A DNA stretch of 64,000 nucleotides from Diplonema papillatum (GCA_030068145.1 JAPJBO010000054.1:124001-188000), one strand, 5' to 3'. Shown: positions 41,571-53,445, counted from the first letter of the stretch. Notes: generated by a model from the letters alone, not told the origin. Numbers and translations: made by a program.

Positions 41571-41865
41571 GGGACGCCGGATTATTACCCGGGCGGGCCA
41601 ACTGCCCGCCCAAAGGGGGGGGGGGGACCCACCCACCCCCAAATCTCCCGAGCCCGTGGGAATTTTTTTTTTTTGAGTTTCCAATTTCACCACCTGCCTT
41701 CTTGGCTTCCGACACCGCCATACACAGCTGAAATGTACGGGTTTGGTTTGTTCTGGAAAGTCGAAATAAGGGGGGGTTCGGGGGGCTTTGCCCCCCGGCC
41801 GAACGGTACGGCTCTATCAGGTCCAAGTTGCACTGGCCCTCCCCAAAAACATCAACGTAATGGCC

Positions 41866-44403
41866 CAAACTTGGGCCATTACATCAATGTAACGGGCAGA
41901 ATTTGACGGAAAACCACTGTTACATCAATGTAATGGCCCAAATCTGACGGAAAACCACTGTTACATCGATGTAATGGGCAGAATTTGACGGAAAACCACT
42001 GTTACATCGATGTAATGGGCAGAATTTGACGGAAAACCACTGTTACATCGATGTAATGGCCAAAATCTTGACCGAAAACCACTGTTACATCAATGTAATG
42101 GGCCAAATTTGACCGAAAACCACTGTTACATCAATGTAATGGCCCAAATCTGACGGAAAACCACTGTTACATCAATGTAATGGCCCAAATCTGACGGAAA
42201 ACCACTGTTACATCGATGTAATGGGCAGAATCTGACGGAAAACCACTGTTACATCAATGTAATGGGCCGAATTTGACCGAAAACCACTGTTACATCAATG
42301 TAATGGCCCAAATCTGACGGAAAACCACTGTTACATCGATGTAATGGGCCAAATCTGACGGAAAACCACTGTTACATCAATGTAATGGCCCAAATCTGAC
42401 GGAAAACCACTGTTACATCGATGTAATGGGCAGAATTTGACGGAAAACCACTGTTACATCGATGTAATGGGCAGAATTTGACGGAAAACCACTGTTACAT
42501 CGATGTAATGGGCAGAATTTGACGGAAAACCACTGTTACATCGATGTAATGGGCAGAATTTGACGGAAAACCACTGTTACATCAATGTAATGGCCAAAAT
42601 CTGACGGAAAACCACTGTTACATCAATGTAATGGGCCAAATTTGACGGAAAACCACTGTTACATCGATGTAATGGGCAGAATTTGACGGAAAACCACTGT
42701 TACATCGATGTAATGGGCAGAATTTGACGGAAAACCACTGTTACATCGATGTAATGGGCAGAATTTGACGGAAAACCACTGTTACATCAATGTAATGGCC
42801 AAAATCTGACGGAAAACCACTGTTACATCAATGTAATGGCCCAAATCTGACGGAAAACCACTGTTACATTGATGTAATGGGCAGAATCTGACGGAAAACC
42901 ACTGTTACATCAATGTAATGGGCCGAATTTGACCGAAAACCACTGTTACATCAATGTAATGGCCCAAATCTGACGGAAAACCACTGTTACATCGATGTAA
43001 TGGGCAGAATCTGACGGAAAACCACTGTTACATCAATGTAATGGCCCAAATCTGACGGAAAACCACTGTTACATCAATGTAATGGGCCAAATCTGACGGA
43101 AAACCACTGTTACATCAATGTAATGGCCCAAATCTGACGGAAAACCACTGTTACATCGATGTAATGGGCCAAATCTGACGGAAAACCACTGTTACATCAA
43201 TGTAATGGCCCAAATCTGACGGAAAACCACTGTTACATCAATGTAATGGGCAGAATTTGACGGAAAACCACTGTTACATCGATGTAATGGGCAGAATTTG
43301 ACGGAAAACCACTGTTACATCAATGTAATGGCCCAAATCTGACGGAAAACCACTGTTACATCAATGTAATGGGCCAAATTTGACGGAAAACCACTGTTAC
43401 ATCAATGTAATGGGCAAATTTGACCGAAAACCACTGTTACATCAATGTAATGGCCCAAATCTGACGGAAAACCACTGTTACATCGATGTAATGGGCAAAT
43501 CTGACGGAAAACCACTGTTACATCAATGTAATGGCCCAAATTTGACGGAAAACCACTGTTACATCGATGTAATGGGCAGAATTTGACGGAAAACCACTGT
43601 TACATCGATGTAATGGGCAGAATTTGACGGAAAACCACTGTTACATCAATGTAATGGCCAAAATCTGACCGAAAACCACTGTTACATCAATGTAATGGGC
43701 CAAATTTGACCGAAAACCACTGTTACATCAATGTAATGGCCCAAATCTGACGGAAAACCACTGTTACATCAATGTAATGGCCCAAATCTGACGGAAAACC
43801 ACTGTTACATTGATGTAATGGGCCGAATTTGACCGAAAACCACTGTTACATCAATGTAATGGCCCAAATCTGACGGAAAACCACTGTTACATCGATGTAA
43901 TGGGCCAAATCTGACGGAAAACCACTGTTACATCAATGTAATGGCCCGAATTTGACCGAAAACCACTGTTACATCAATGTAATGGCCCAAATTTGACGGA
44001 AAACCACTGTTACATCAATGTAATGGCCCAAATTTGACGCAAAGCCACTGTTACATCAATGTAATGGCCCAAATTTGACGGAAAACCACTGTTACATCAA
44101 TGTAATGGGCAGAATTTGACGGAAAACCACTGTTACATCAGTGTAATGGGCAAATTTGACCGAAAACCACTGTTACATCAATGTAATGGGCCAAATTTGA
44201 CCGAAAACCACTGTTACATCAATGTAATGGGCAGAATCTGACGGAAAACCACTGTTACATTGATGTAATGGGCAGAATCTGACGGAAAACCGCTGTTACA
44301 TCAATGTAATGGCCCAAATTTGACGGAAACCCACTGTTACATCAATGTAATGGGCCAAATTTGACCGAAAACCACTGTTGCAACTTGCATCAATGTAGTG
44401 GGC
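41866..44403 (+). repeat. 41-bp tandem array, forward arm, about 62 copies
   Basis: The unit reads CGGAAAACCACTGTTACATC then AATGTAATGGCCCAAATCTGA. Each holds the palindrome TTACATCGATGTAA or a one-base variant. Units mix CGATG/CAATG and GGCAGAATTT/GGCCCAAATC types without a clear higher-order pattern. Confidence 0.95.
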
Positions 44404-44467
44404 CAAATCGGCTAAAATGACCAAAATCCGGATTTTTCGAAAAGTGGCACGAAAACCGAAAAAAGTC

Positions 44468-44545
44468 TACTTGCGGGGTTCGAACCCGGGTCGTCAGAGC
44501 TTGGTACCCAAGGTACTACTGCATCAACCACAGGAGCTCTGGCGA
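44468..44545 (-). other. tRNA-like core between the two 41-bp arms
   Basis: On the minus strand, TGGTTGATGCAGTAGTACC resembles an A box and GGGTTCGAACCCC a B box, at tRNA-like spacing. It shares CCCGGGTTCGAACCCCGC with the unit at 2651-2730. Pairing is imperfect, so it is probably a relic or SINE head and not a working tRNA. Confidence 0.35.
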
Positions 44546-44615
44546 AAAAAAAAAAAAAACCTTTCATTCGTGGCCGACTGTTCAAAAAACTGTCTTTTCA
44601 GTTTTTGCGCCTTTG

Positions 44616-45560
44616 ATGTAACAGTGGTTTTCTGTGAAATTCGGCCCGTTACATTGGTGTAATAGTGGTTTTCCGTCAAATTCTGCCCATTACATTGATG
44701 TAACAGTGGTTTTCGGTCAGATTCTGCCCATTACATTCATGTAACAGTGGTTTTCGGTCAAATTTGCCCATTACATTGATGTAACAGCGGTTTTCCGTCA
44801 AGATTCTGCCCATTACATTGATGTAACAGTGGTTTTCCGTCAGATTCTGCCCATTACATCGATGTAACAGCGGTTTTCCGTCAGATTCTGCCCATTACAT
44901 AGTGGTCTTCCGTCAAATTCTGCCCATTACATCGATGTAACAGTGGTTTTCGGTCAGATTCTGCCCATTACATCGATGTAACAGTGGTTTTCCGTCAAAT
45001 TCTGCCCATTACATCGATGTAACAGTGGTTTTCGGTCAAATTTGGGCCATTACATTGATGTAACAGTGGTTTTCCGTCAGATTCTGCCCATTACATCGAT
45101 GTAACAGTGGTTTTCCGTCAAATTTGGGCCATGACATTGATGTAACAGTGGTTTTCGGTCAAATTCTGCCCATTACATTGATGTAACAGTGGTTTTCCGT
45201 CAGATTCTGCCCATTACATCGATGTAACAGTGGTTTTCCGTCAAATTCTGCCCATTCCATCGATGTACCAGTGGTTTTCGGTCAAATTTGGCCCATTACA
45301 TTGATGTAACAGTGGTTTTCGGTCAAATTTGGCCCATTACATTGATGTAACAGTGGTTTTCCGTCAAATTCTGCCCATTACATCGATGTAACAGTGGTTT
45401 TCGGTCAGATTTGGGCCATTACATTGATGTAACAGTGGGTTTCTGTGAAATTCGGCCCATTACAGTGATGTAACAGTGGTTTCCCGCCAGATTTGGCCCA
45501 TTACATTGATGTAACAGCGGTTTTCGGTCAGATTTGGGCCATTACATTGATGCAACAGTG
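44616..45560 (-). repeat. 41-bp tandem array, reverse arm, about 23 copies
   Basis: The same unit as the forward arm but inverted (TTACATTGATGTAACAGTGG and on), with a little more divergence. The two arms form a very large inverted repeat with a spacer of about 210 bp. Confidence 0.95.
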
Positions 45561-45690
45561 GGTTTCCGTCGGAAAATCTTCATGCAGTTTTGGGGAAAAA
45601 ATATTCCCACCAGAGGGGGGGGGGGGACCCACCCACCAAAATTTTGGCGAAAGTAGTGGGCAGTTGGCCCGCCCGGGTAATAATCCGCTG

Positions 45691-46505
45691 TCCCTATCAT
45701 AGTAACTATGCCTGCTGCCGTGTGAAGTTGCGAGCTCTGTGCACTTTGCAAGCAAGCAAGCAAACTCGCTGGTGACGGGGTACCGAGTAGAAGAGTTGTC
45801 GTAATTGTGAAATGCTCCGTTTGCTGGGTCGTTGCTGTCCTGTTTAACCTTGGGTACTTAGAATATCAGTGCATCGTCGTTACTAGTACGGCTGTCACCG
45901 GCGTGGTTTGGGTCCTTTAGCAGGAAAAGTTGGAGACTATGCACCCCGCAACTGAAACGGGTTTGCGGACAATCGACCCTTTGAACTAAATTGATTCCTT
46001 GCCTGCTCCAAAACTTGGCAACAGAAGCATTGGCAGCTTCGTACTGACTCTGCGGTCTGAAATATCAACATCGCTTTCGACGGGTTCGTCTTCCTCCGGT
46101 GCACTCTCTGACTCAAAATGTACCAGAACTATGGCATTAGCATTGGTGCTGCGACCGTGTTGGCAAGATGCAGCAGCTTGTTGTTGTTTTCTGAACTTTT
46201 CAAGCCTTGAATTACTCGCAGTGTTGTACGAAGTTACTGATAGAGTTGCCAACGTTGCCGCTGACTCGCGGCTGAGGATACGAGGCCAGGGCGAAGCAGC
46301 TTACCCAAATTCGGGCCCAAAAACCTGTCAAAATCATCAGAAATTGTGTTTTAGATGCATTTTCTGGCCGAAAAAACTAGTTTCACGTGGTTTTCCTGGG
46401 TATCAAAATTTTGCATAATTAGCCACAAAGGTAGCCACAAGGTTTGTGGCTACTTTGTGGCTCCCAATTAGCCACTAGTGGCTACCTTGTGGCTGGCAGC
46501 TATGT
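45691..46505. other. Non-array segment inside the 5.2-kb element
   Basis: It lies between two copies of the right end. A minus-strand frame at 45986-46252 (NANAIVLVHFESESAPEEDE, acidic) may be a captured exon. 46420-46500 is a dense palindrome of GTGGCTA/TAGCCAC motifs. Confidence 0.4.
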
Positions 46506-46778
46506 GTAACAGTGGTTTTCGGTCAGATTTGGGCCATTACATTGATGTAACAGTGGGTTTCTGTGAAATTCGGCCCATTTCAGTGATGTAACAGTGGTTT
46601 TCCGCCAGATTTGGCCCATTACATTGATGTAGCAGTGGGTTTCCGTCGGAAAATCTTCATACAGTTTTGGGGAAAAAATATTCCCACCAGAGGGGGGGGG
46701 GGGGGGGGGGACCCACCCACCAAAATTTTGGCGAAAGTAGTGGGCAGTTGGCCCGCCCGGGTAATAATCCGGCGTCCC
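46506..46778 (-). repeat. Second right terminus of the 5.2-kb element
   Basis: Three to four 41-bp units, a poly-G run and the terminal block repeat 45440-45690 closely. A duplicated end is consistent with one copy having inserted near the end of another. Confidence 0.7.
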
Positions 46779-47031
46779 TAAGATCTTCGATTATATACGA
46801 CGAACATTTCCGGAGATAGGGCTTGCACTGATAAACGAAGCAACGGACGATCAGCATCAACTGACCAAAGGTGATGAAAATGATAAGGCAAAAGTTTCTT
46901 GCTCTTCGCGTGTACAGGGTATAAACCTCTCTCGGGGGGGGGTTTCCTGTATTAGCACTTTTTCGTTGGCTTCATTTTCTCTTTCATGTGCAACCGTTGT
47001 TCCGGAAATGTTCCCGTCAGTACAGATGTAC
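46779..47031. other. Right half of dispersed repeat E
   Basis: Blocks around GCACTGATAAACGA and GATCAGCATCAACTGACC recur at 48560-48610 and 63680-63700, and TAAACCTCTCT with a G run at 63725 and 63880. No gene is seen. Confidence 0.5.
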
Positions 47032-47362
47032 TTTTGTTTGTGCGATTTGACCTGCACGCGTTCAGGTTAAACCGCTGCCAACGTTCCTTTTCAGAGTTAA
47101 AGTTCGCTTGAATTTCCGGGGTTTTAGGGTCACCGTGTGACCGTTCATGAATGGGTTCTCTTAGAGCAAGAAAGGGCTATGTGGTTACGGGTTGTATATT
47201 AGGTGCACGCTTTCGCTATGGGTTATGGCTAGCCATGTCCGGGATTGTGACCGACACCAAGTACATTCCTTCGTGGAGTGTAGTCTTGGGCCCCCCACGT
47301 TCTACAACGTTTTAGCTGTAACAAGTATGCTCACTAAGGTGGATACTGGTTAACGCAAAAAA
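47032..47362. mobile_element. Solo terminal repeat of the tyrosine-recombinase retrotransposon, split by a repeat C insertion
   Basis: 47032-47091 and 47309-47362 together correspond to the 111-bp terminal repeat at 13925-14035. A single insertion of about 217 bp of repeat C lies between them. It is an older relic than the full element, judged by its substitutions. Confidence 0.7.
47092..47308 (+). repeat. Dispersed repeat C, copy with defined ends
   Basis: Because it interrupts a known sequence, its extent is visible: it begins CAGAGTTAAAGTTCGCTTG and ends CTTGGGCCCCCCACGTTC with a few following bases. A second long copy is 56893-57080. Short or partial copies occur at 4708, 4812, 10274, 36640, 41337, 54640, 58650 and 60540. 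Confidence 0.6.
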
Positions 47363-48673
47363 TGAGCCGTGGCGCCTTCCGAGGTAGTATAAAAATTTCC
47401 CCTTCAGCTTGTCTTGTGTGGGGCAGCAGTCAACCTTCACCAGTGTGGCTTTTCAGCAGTAGCTGGCTCGGAACCGTTTTCGTTTGCTTCTCACCTCCTC
47501 TCTCTGCCTCCGTGAGCTGAAAAGCGAGAAGTTTCGGTAAGCCCTGATTATCAAATTCACGGTTAAAAACGAAGCTAGCGCGTAAGGTTTGCCTGACCTC
47601 GCCCACCTGCATTCCTTAGCTCTCTATCGCTCTCAACATTTTCCCTCGGGTTTATTTGGGCATCAGACTTTGCCACACTCATTATGCTATGCTGGCACGA
47701 AAAAAAGGAACAACGGCCAACCAAGCGATTCATAGACTGCATAAAAGTGTTAAAACAAACAGAGGTTGATGGGGCTATTCTGCTTGCATTCTACACACAG
47801 GTCCTCTACCAGAACTGGTGTGAGTGTGTGAGTGTGCCTGTGTGTGCGCGTGGCCCACACCCGGTGAAAAAAAAAAGACAAGGGAATATGATATGAAAAC
47901 GACGCCACTTGCAACTAGTTCAAGCGTCGGGGAAACTCGTTTAATGTCTAGGCGGAACACTGCCTCTCATGCATTTGGGTGGGGAGAAAGGGGGTTTGCG
48001 GGAACGTGCTTCGAATGGATGCGTGCCCAACACCGCACTGGTCCTGTCTGCACCGTGTTTCGGTCCTTGAAGCCACGAACGGAAGGCGGACCATCATCAG
48101 CGCGGAACCTGAGTGTCTGCAGGTGTGGGTCTGCCCTATTCGTAGCTTGTCACAGCCAGGACCACCCATGCAACGAGAGGACAGGCGAATCGTGTCGGGG
48201 AGAAGACCGCCCCCACAACTGTGTCTTGAGCAAGCAGTCAAAGACTTTAACTCTAAAAGGCTCAGGGCCGAGGATTCTCTGCAAGAGAGCAGGTCCCCCC
48301 GTTTGATTTTCTCGTGCAGGGTTCCTTCCACGTCGAGACAGAGCGCGCGATGAGAAACGATCAACGCGTTTTCGTTCGGTTGTTCGGTCGTGCTCTTTTC
48401 CTCGACACGTTTTTCATCGCGGAAAAAAAGAGAAAGAACTGTTTAAACGGGGAGTTTGCCAAGAGGCTTTTCGTGTTTTTCCGTACTTGCTTTCTGCCGT
48501 GTTAGTATTATTGGGCCTCAGTTTACGTACGTCTTGGAACGTTTCCGGGAGTTTGGGCCTGCACTGATAAACGAGGTACCGGACGATCTGCGTCAACTGA
48601 CCAAAGGTGATGCAACGGATTCACGTTCTTCGTTGGCTTTGTTTTCCTTTTACATAAGCGCCAGCTTGAAAGG
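47363..48673. other. Dispersed repeats, no firm gene
   Basis: 47998-48215 matches 53208-53445. A plus frame of 160 residues at 47824-48306 crosses it but looks non-coding. 48500-48620 is a piece of repeat E. Confidence 0.45.
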
Positions 48674-48942
48674 AAATGCTCGGCGATGCTGCCCGACAAA
48701 GAACAGAAGGGATCCCAAGTGCTGTAACTACCGAACCACGTGTTGAACGGATGTGAGGTCATGCGGGTCTACCTACACGACAAATCACACAAAAACAACA
48801 CCTGAGTGAGAAAGTAACACACGGTGGTGTAAGCGAAGAACAAATCAGATTGTGTTTATATTGCACTTGCCCCTTACGGTTACGAAATTATCTCTATATT
48901 TCCTCCCTTCCATTCGGAGTCGAAGCAGCTACGCCGAGTATT
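48674..48942 (-). repeat. Element B, copy 4, inverted
   Basis: 269 bp, matching 34933-35200 in opposite orientation with moderate divergence. Confidence 0.7.
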
Positions 48943-49626
48943 CTTCACCGAACACGAAATCTTGGGGGAAATGGGAAAGCTCGGCACCGAAAGACGTGTC
49001 GTTTCTTACTGGCGTCCTTATTCCAGCTTTTATATGGTACGATGCCAAAACACCCCGCCCTTTTGGCACTCCAACAAGAATTGCTGGGGACATTTGCATT
49101 GCCTGCCTCCGCAATGGCCCGAAACGGGATATATGATACAAAACTGATCAGCACTGTGCCCAACGAAGCCTTCCCGCCATCACCAGCATTCTATCAGCTT
49201 CATGCCCAACGTTGTTCCGGAAACGCCCCCCTCCGTAAGATGCAAACACACCATTTATTTTGGAAAGAATAACGACTTTTGTAGCAGGTCGCACAGCCAA
49301 AGTGAGCCACTCTCGTGATTGCTTTCTTTTTTGGCTGCTCGCACTTCACGCACCGCAAGGGGCCCCAGCGCGGCTGGTGGCTCCTCTTCTTGAGAGGCCT
49401 GCGGACTTGCTGGGATCGCGGCATGTTCTTGTCCGTGTGCAGCGAAAGGCAAAAACGGGAACTGGCTTGAGATAGCTTCAGCGAAAAAAATGTCGTTTCT
49501 TTTTTTTTTTACCCCCCACGCAGTCGACAACTTATGCGGCTGTACGCCTGGCCGACTCCTTGTTTTTCGTTGCCTGCTGCATGATTATGTTTCTTTGTCG
49601 TTGCGGATCATGTTTCTTTTGTTTCC
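48943..49626. other. Unassigned DNA with a small Cys-rich frame
   Basis: A minus frame at 49200-49424 reads LRCVKCEQPKKKAITR, GCATCYKS and WCVC. The two CX2C pairs faintly recall the C-terminal cysteine domain of piggyBac-type transposases. It is too short to decide and is probably a fragment. Confidence 0.3.
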
Positions 49627-49900
49627 TACCCTAATTGAGACACCAGAAAACGCTTGTAATTGAGACACCTTTTGGGGGAGGGCGGGGTGTCTCAATACAA
49701 GTGTTTAGGTTAATGGACATGTACCAATGGGAGCACCACTGGATTGACACACTGCACGAAATGGGGTGTCCGGGCTCGCTTTGCTAGGTACAGGTGTCAC
49801 AGTGCCACAATAGAAGTACATTAGCGCTTGAAATTGGGGCACTTGTGGGAAAATTTACAAAAATAGGTGCCTCAATTACACGGGGGGGGGGGGGGGTAGG
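49627..49900. repeat. Possible short inverted-repeat element
   Basis: CTAATTGAGACACC at the left, repeated once at about 49652, faces GGTGCCTCAATTAC at the right (about 49866-49879), followed by a poly-G run. The inner GGTGTCTCAAT repeats the motif. It is likely a small MITE; the target duplication is not clear. Confidence 0.4.
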
Positions 49901-51886
49901 AATTCGAGTGTTTCGAGGAGTTTACCGGAGCAGTGGGCCGTTGTGACTTGGGCCGTGAACGCAGACCGATCGGTCCTGACTTTTGGGTCCCCATCTGGTG
50001 CGAAGCACAATTGTTGGCCCAATTGTCTTAATTACAATTACTTGTTAAACTCGGAAGAGACCGCTGGCGGCGTATTTGAGGAGGTTAGCCTGACGATCAC
50101 ACTGACTGGCTATAACTTCCCCCGGCTTGTACGAGCAAACGGCGCGCCTATTTATTTATTTATCTCTCATTGAGGGGGAAGATCTTGGCTGATTGTTTAG
50201 GCAGAGCAACCGGGAAATCATGGGGTTCTTGTGTTTGATTTGCTTCTAAAACGCGCCCGTGTAGTGCTTGCACCGGAAAGCCATAATTATTTTGAATCGC
50301 GAATTTCTGGGAAGGATGCTCAGGAAACGGTCGGAGGGGCGAACCTGTCTTTTCCGTTTTGTGACGGGAGCATCGCGATACTGTCCAAAGACTTGCTCGG
50401 TAAGGTCAAGGCAATTTGTTTTCTTTGCGGCTTGGCGCTAGGAAATGGCCTCGCGAGACCCCGTTGCTCCTTGGAGGAAGAACTTCAACAGATTGCACTG
50501 CGACAGATTGGCAACCGAGGATTGAAGGTTGTGGTGGAAATCGAAAAATTCTCGAGCATTTGGGAAAGGCGAAAACAACGCCCCCCCATCGTTTCACAGC
50601 GTTTCGAGGGTGGCACCCAATTACACGTATCGGTGTTGATGTCTTGGCGCTGGGAACGATGAAGGCCGGCCAGGCAGGCGCGCTCTCTGTTGCAAGACTC
50701 AACTACTACTACTACTGCTTGAATGGGCTAGTGGTTTGCTTGCAAACTCGGGGATTTTAGCGTCTATCTCGGTTTAGAGCACTGAGGACTGAGGCTGGAG
50801 ATTTTCTCCGTTGTTTTCTTTTGTATGTTCGTTTTCCAATCTCTGAAGCGAGCGAGAAGTTAGCTTTGTGCGGGGAGGGGTGCATTTTTCCGACTCCGAG
50901 TGGCACCTCGTCGGCGATTTGACTGCTTTGAAAAGGGCGCGATTCGTCATCGAGTTGAAGGAGTACCAGAGTGGGAGAGAGAGACGAGTTAGAGAACAGT
51001 CACTATACGGGATCGATGAATTTGCAGGCACGGAGCCACCATGCAGGGGACAGTTTTTGGTCGCTTCGCACCTCCTGTACTTTTACGCCCTGGGTGCATT
51101 TTTTTTTTTTTTTGTTTTTTTTTTTGAGGCTCGTTTTCAAGTTGTTTTGGGCTAGTGTCTTTTACTTGATGATAAGTGTGTTCAATGTTATTTTCCTGAG
51201 CGGTGTGGGAGCTGTGTGCAGCATGGAGGATTCGACAGGATTCGGCCGTCTGCCAGGTGGGCAGCGACGCCTCTCCCCCCGTTTGATGCGAGCACAACTG
51301 TAGCCGTGTTTGGCGGTACTGCAGAACCACGGGTCTACGGGTCAAAAGGCCCGCCGAGGTGGCGTCATGTGGGGCTTGCGCCTGCGCTGATTACGAGAGA
51401 CGGTCAACCGGTTGCATTGCTGCGTTTTGACCAAGCTCTTGCCCGGAGCAAACGTTCCTCTTCTGCTTCTGACTTTCGAAGCTCTTCTTCTTCTTCGTCT
51501 GCTTTTTCCTTTTCTCCCTATTCTTCTGCGTTCGGGAAGGTCACCGCGGTAGCGATGGCCACGAGAACACTTACAGGCGGGTGGGGAGAGGCCCTGGGAC
51601 TGCGAAGGCCGCCCCCCCAGGAAGCCCAGTCCAACCCCACCTACACGGAATCTTATTGTTTTGTGTTCTCTTCCGCTCTCCTTCGGCTTGCTTCTTCTGC
51701 TTCTTCTTCACAGCGGGTGTGCGCGTTAGGCTGTTTGACTGTTTCTAGAAGCTAACTTTCCCCCCAGCCGATCAACGGGATCAACTGGGTCGGGTCATTG
51801 TTTTGTGAGGTCGACGATCTAGGCCGTTTTCTTCTTGTAGTTGGCGACTTTGCTTATTTTAGCTTCAGGCGGGGGGGGGGGGGGCC
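49901..51886. other. Unassigned DNA, no gene supported
   Basis: Plus frames at 50231-50662 and 51216-51755 have no recognisable motif. 51470-51510 is a TCT/TTC low-complexity tract and 51100-51125 a T-rich run. No repeat matching elsewhere was found. Confidence 0.4.
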
Positions 51887-53187
51887 CGGCTATGTAGGAT
51901 GGAAACGTTGGAAACGTTTCCGTTTCCGTTTCCGTTTCCGTTTCCTTCTTTTTGGCGGTGGATGGAAACGCCGTTTCTTTTCAAAAGAAACGGCTGGTAT
52001 GCCACTGGTATACTGGCTGAAGGTCCGACCGGAAATGTGTTCCGGACGGCGGACCCCGCAATCCAGTGGGAAACCATGGACAAGGAGGCTCCGAAAAAGA
52101 GGGAGGAAAGAAGCATAAGAGTTGCGACCGCGCAACCACACGCATCCGGTTGTGATGACTTTGAGGTCTGCAGCTCTTTATACCAATGGCTGTTGTGGCG
52201 ACGATGCTCTGTTGATGCGAGGCCGTTGGCCAACGCGCTGAAGACGATCGGGAAAGCACATCCGCTTCCAATAATAGGCTATACAGATACGATCGTTCAG
52301 GACAGCGGGAGCTCCGCCGCACCACAGGCTACAAGACCGGGGTTTTCAGCGGTGTAAGACAAAGAGGGAGTGCAAGCAGCATCAAGAGGTGAGAAGGGCA
52401 CACGTATGCCGGGGCAATGTTGAACCCGCCAGAAAAGCGATGGCCACGCAGTAACGTGTGTGTTAAACATCGATTGCCACAGTGCACCTTGCATACAACG
52501 ACGGGTGGCAACCGTCACCGGAAGGGGCACCATCGGGCGGTGTTGTCGGAGCATAGACAGCGACGGCAGGAAGAACCACCGACAATGCAGAAGAGGACTG
52601 CAGATTCAAAAAGCCCCACGCGGCACGGCCGCCGATACAAGTAAACATGAGAACGTGGGTTGGAAGCAGCAGAGGACGAAGTGGTAGGCACAGAAGAGTG
52701 GAATCTGGTGCCAGAAAACCTCAGCATCCGCATGTAACGACATTCTGCATCATTAGCTTGTGGTTTCCTATTTGCTCGTCTCAGATCGCCGACGAAAGAA
52801 AGCGGTGAGCATCAGCGACTGCTCTGCACAAACGAGACCGCGACGACACACAAGAAGGGGCCGAGCCAAGTCGAAGAACAGCCCAGGAAGGGCCCTGAAG
52901 AGTCAGAGAGCCCGCCAGAAGACGGAGGAAGAGAAGTGCCCGCTGGTAGATCAAAAGAAGAAGGTGATCCCGCCCTCTGAAAGGAAAGCCAAAATTTGGC
53001 TGGAAACGGACACCCGACGGACACACAGAAGGACCCGCGAAGTGGTATCCTATAGGACCCCTCAGCACGAGGAGCCTTCCGGCGTTTCTTTTAAAAGAAA
53101 CGGAAACGTTTCCGTTTCCGTTTCCGTTTCCGTTTCCATATTTCGAAAAAACTAAAAGAAACGGCGTTTCCATCCAACTTAGCCCTA
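51887..53187. mobile_element. 1.3-kb element with TTTCCG-repeat inverted ends
   Basis: The left end (GGATGGAAACG, then about five TTTCCG hexamers, then ATGGAAACGCCGTTTC) is mirrored at the right. Both ends contain the palindromes GTTTCTTTTCAAAAGAAAC or GTTTCTTTTAAAAGAAAC, and outside both lie poly-G runs (51869-51884 and 53189-53204). The core of about 1 kb has no recognisable protein. It may be a foldback-type element. No clear target duplication is seen. Confidence 0.6.
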
Positions 53188-53207
53188 GGGGGGGGGGGGG
53201 GGGGAAT

Positions 53208-53445
53208 TGCAAGAACGTGCTTGGAATGGGTATGTGCTCAACACCGCACTGGTCCCGTCTGCGCCGTGTTTCGGTCCTTTAAGCCACGGACACATAAGGC
53301 GGACCATCATCAGCGTGGAACCTGAGTGTCTGCAGACAGGACTGCGGTGTGAGTCTGGTTTGTCAGGCGGCTGTTCGTAGCTCGTCACAGCCAGGACCAC
53401 CCGTGCTACTAGAGCACAGGCGAATCCGTCACGGGAGAAGGCCCC
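53208..53445 (+). repeat. Dispersed repeat H, second copy
   Basis: Matches 47998-48215 with one insertion of about 30 bases. Shared blocks include CAACACCGCACTGGTCC and GGCGGACCATCATCAGCG. Confidence 0.65.

Larger units (their letters stand above)
41571..46778. mobile_element. 5.2-kb inverted-repeat element with TAA target duplication (PIF/Harbinger-like), filled with 41-bp arrays
   Basis: The left end is GGGACGCCGGATTATTACC and the right end its exact inverted match, continuing through CGGGCGGGCCAACTGCCC. TAA flanks both sides (41568-41570 and 46779-46781), and the joined flanks match the uninterrupted sequence at 34718-34740, which shows an insertion with a 3-bp TAA duplication. TWA duplications are typical of PIF/Harbinger. 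The interior is two opposed 41-bp arrays around a tRNA-like core, a second right end (45561-45690), about 800 bp of other DNA and a terminal partial copy. No transposase is present. Confidence 0.7.

Noticed and set aside
41866-45560. CRISPR array for the 41-bp repeats
   Set aside because: There are no unique spacers between units, the repeat is continuous, no cas genes are present, and the surroundings are eukaryotic.
47824-48306. 160-residue Cys-rich plus-strand protein
   Set aside because: Half of it lies in dispersed repeat H, whose other copy (53208-53445) does not keep the frame.
51908-53138. TTTCCG runs as telomere repeats
   Set aside because: They are short, internal, mirrored at the two ends of one element, and not a known telomere motif.
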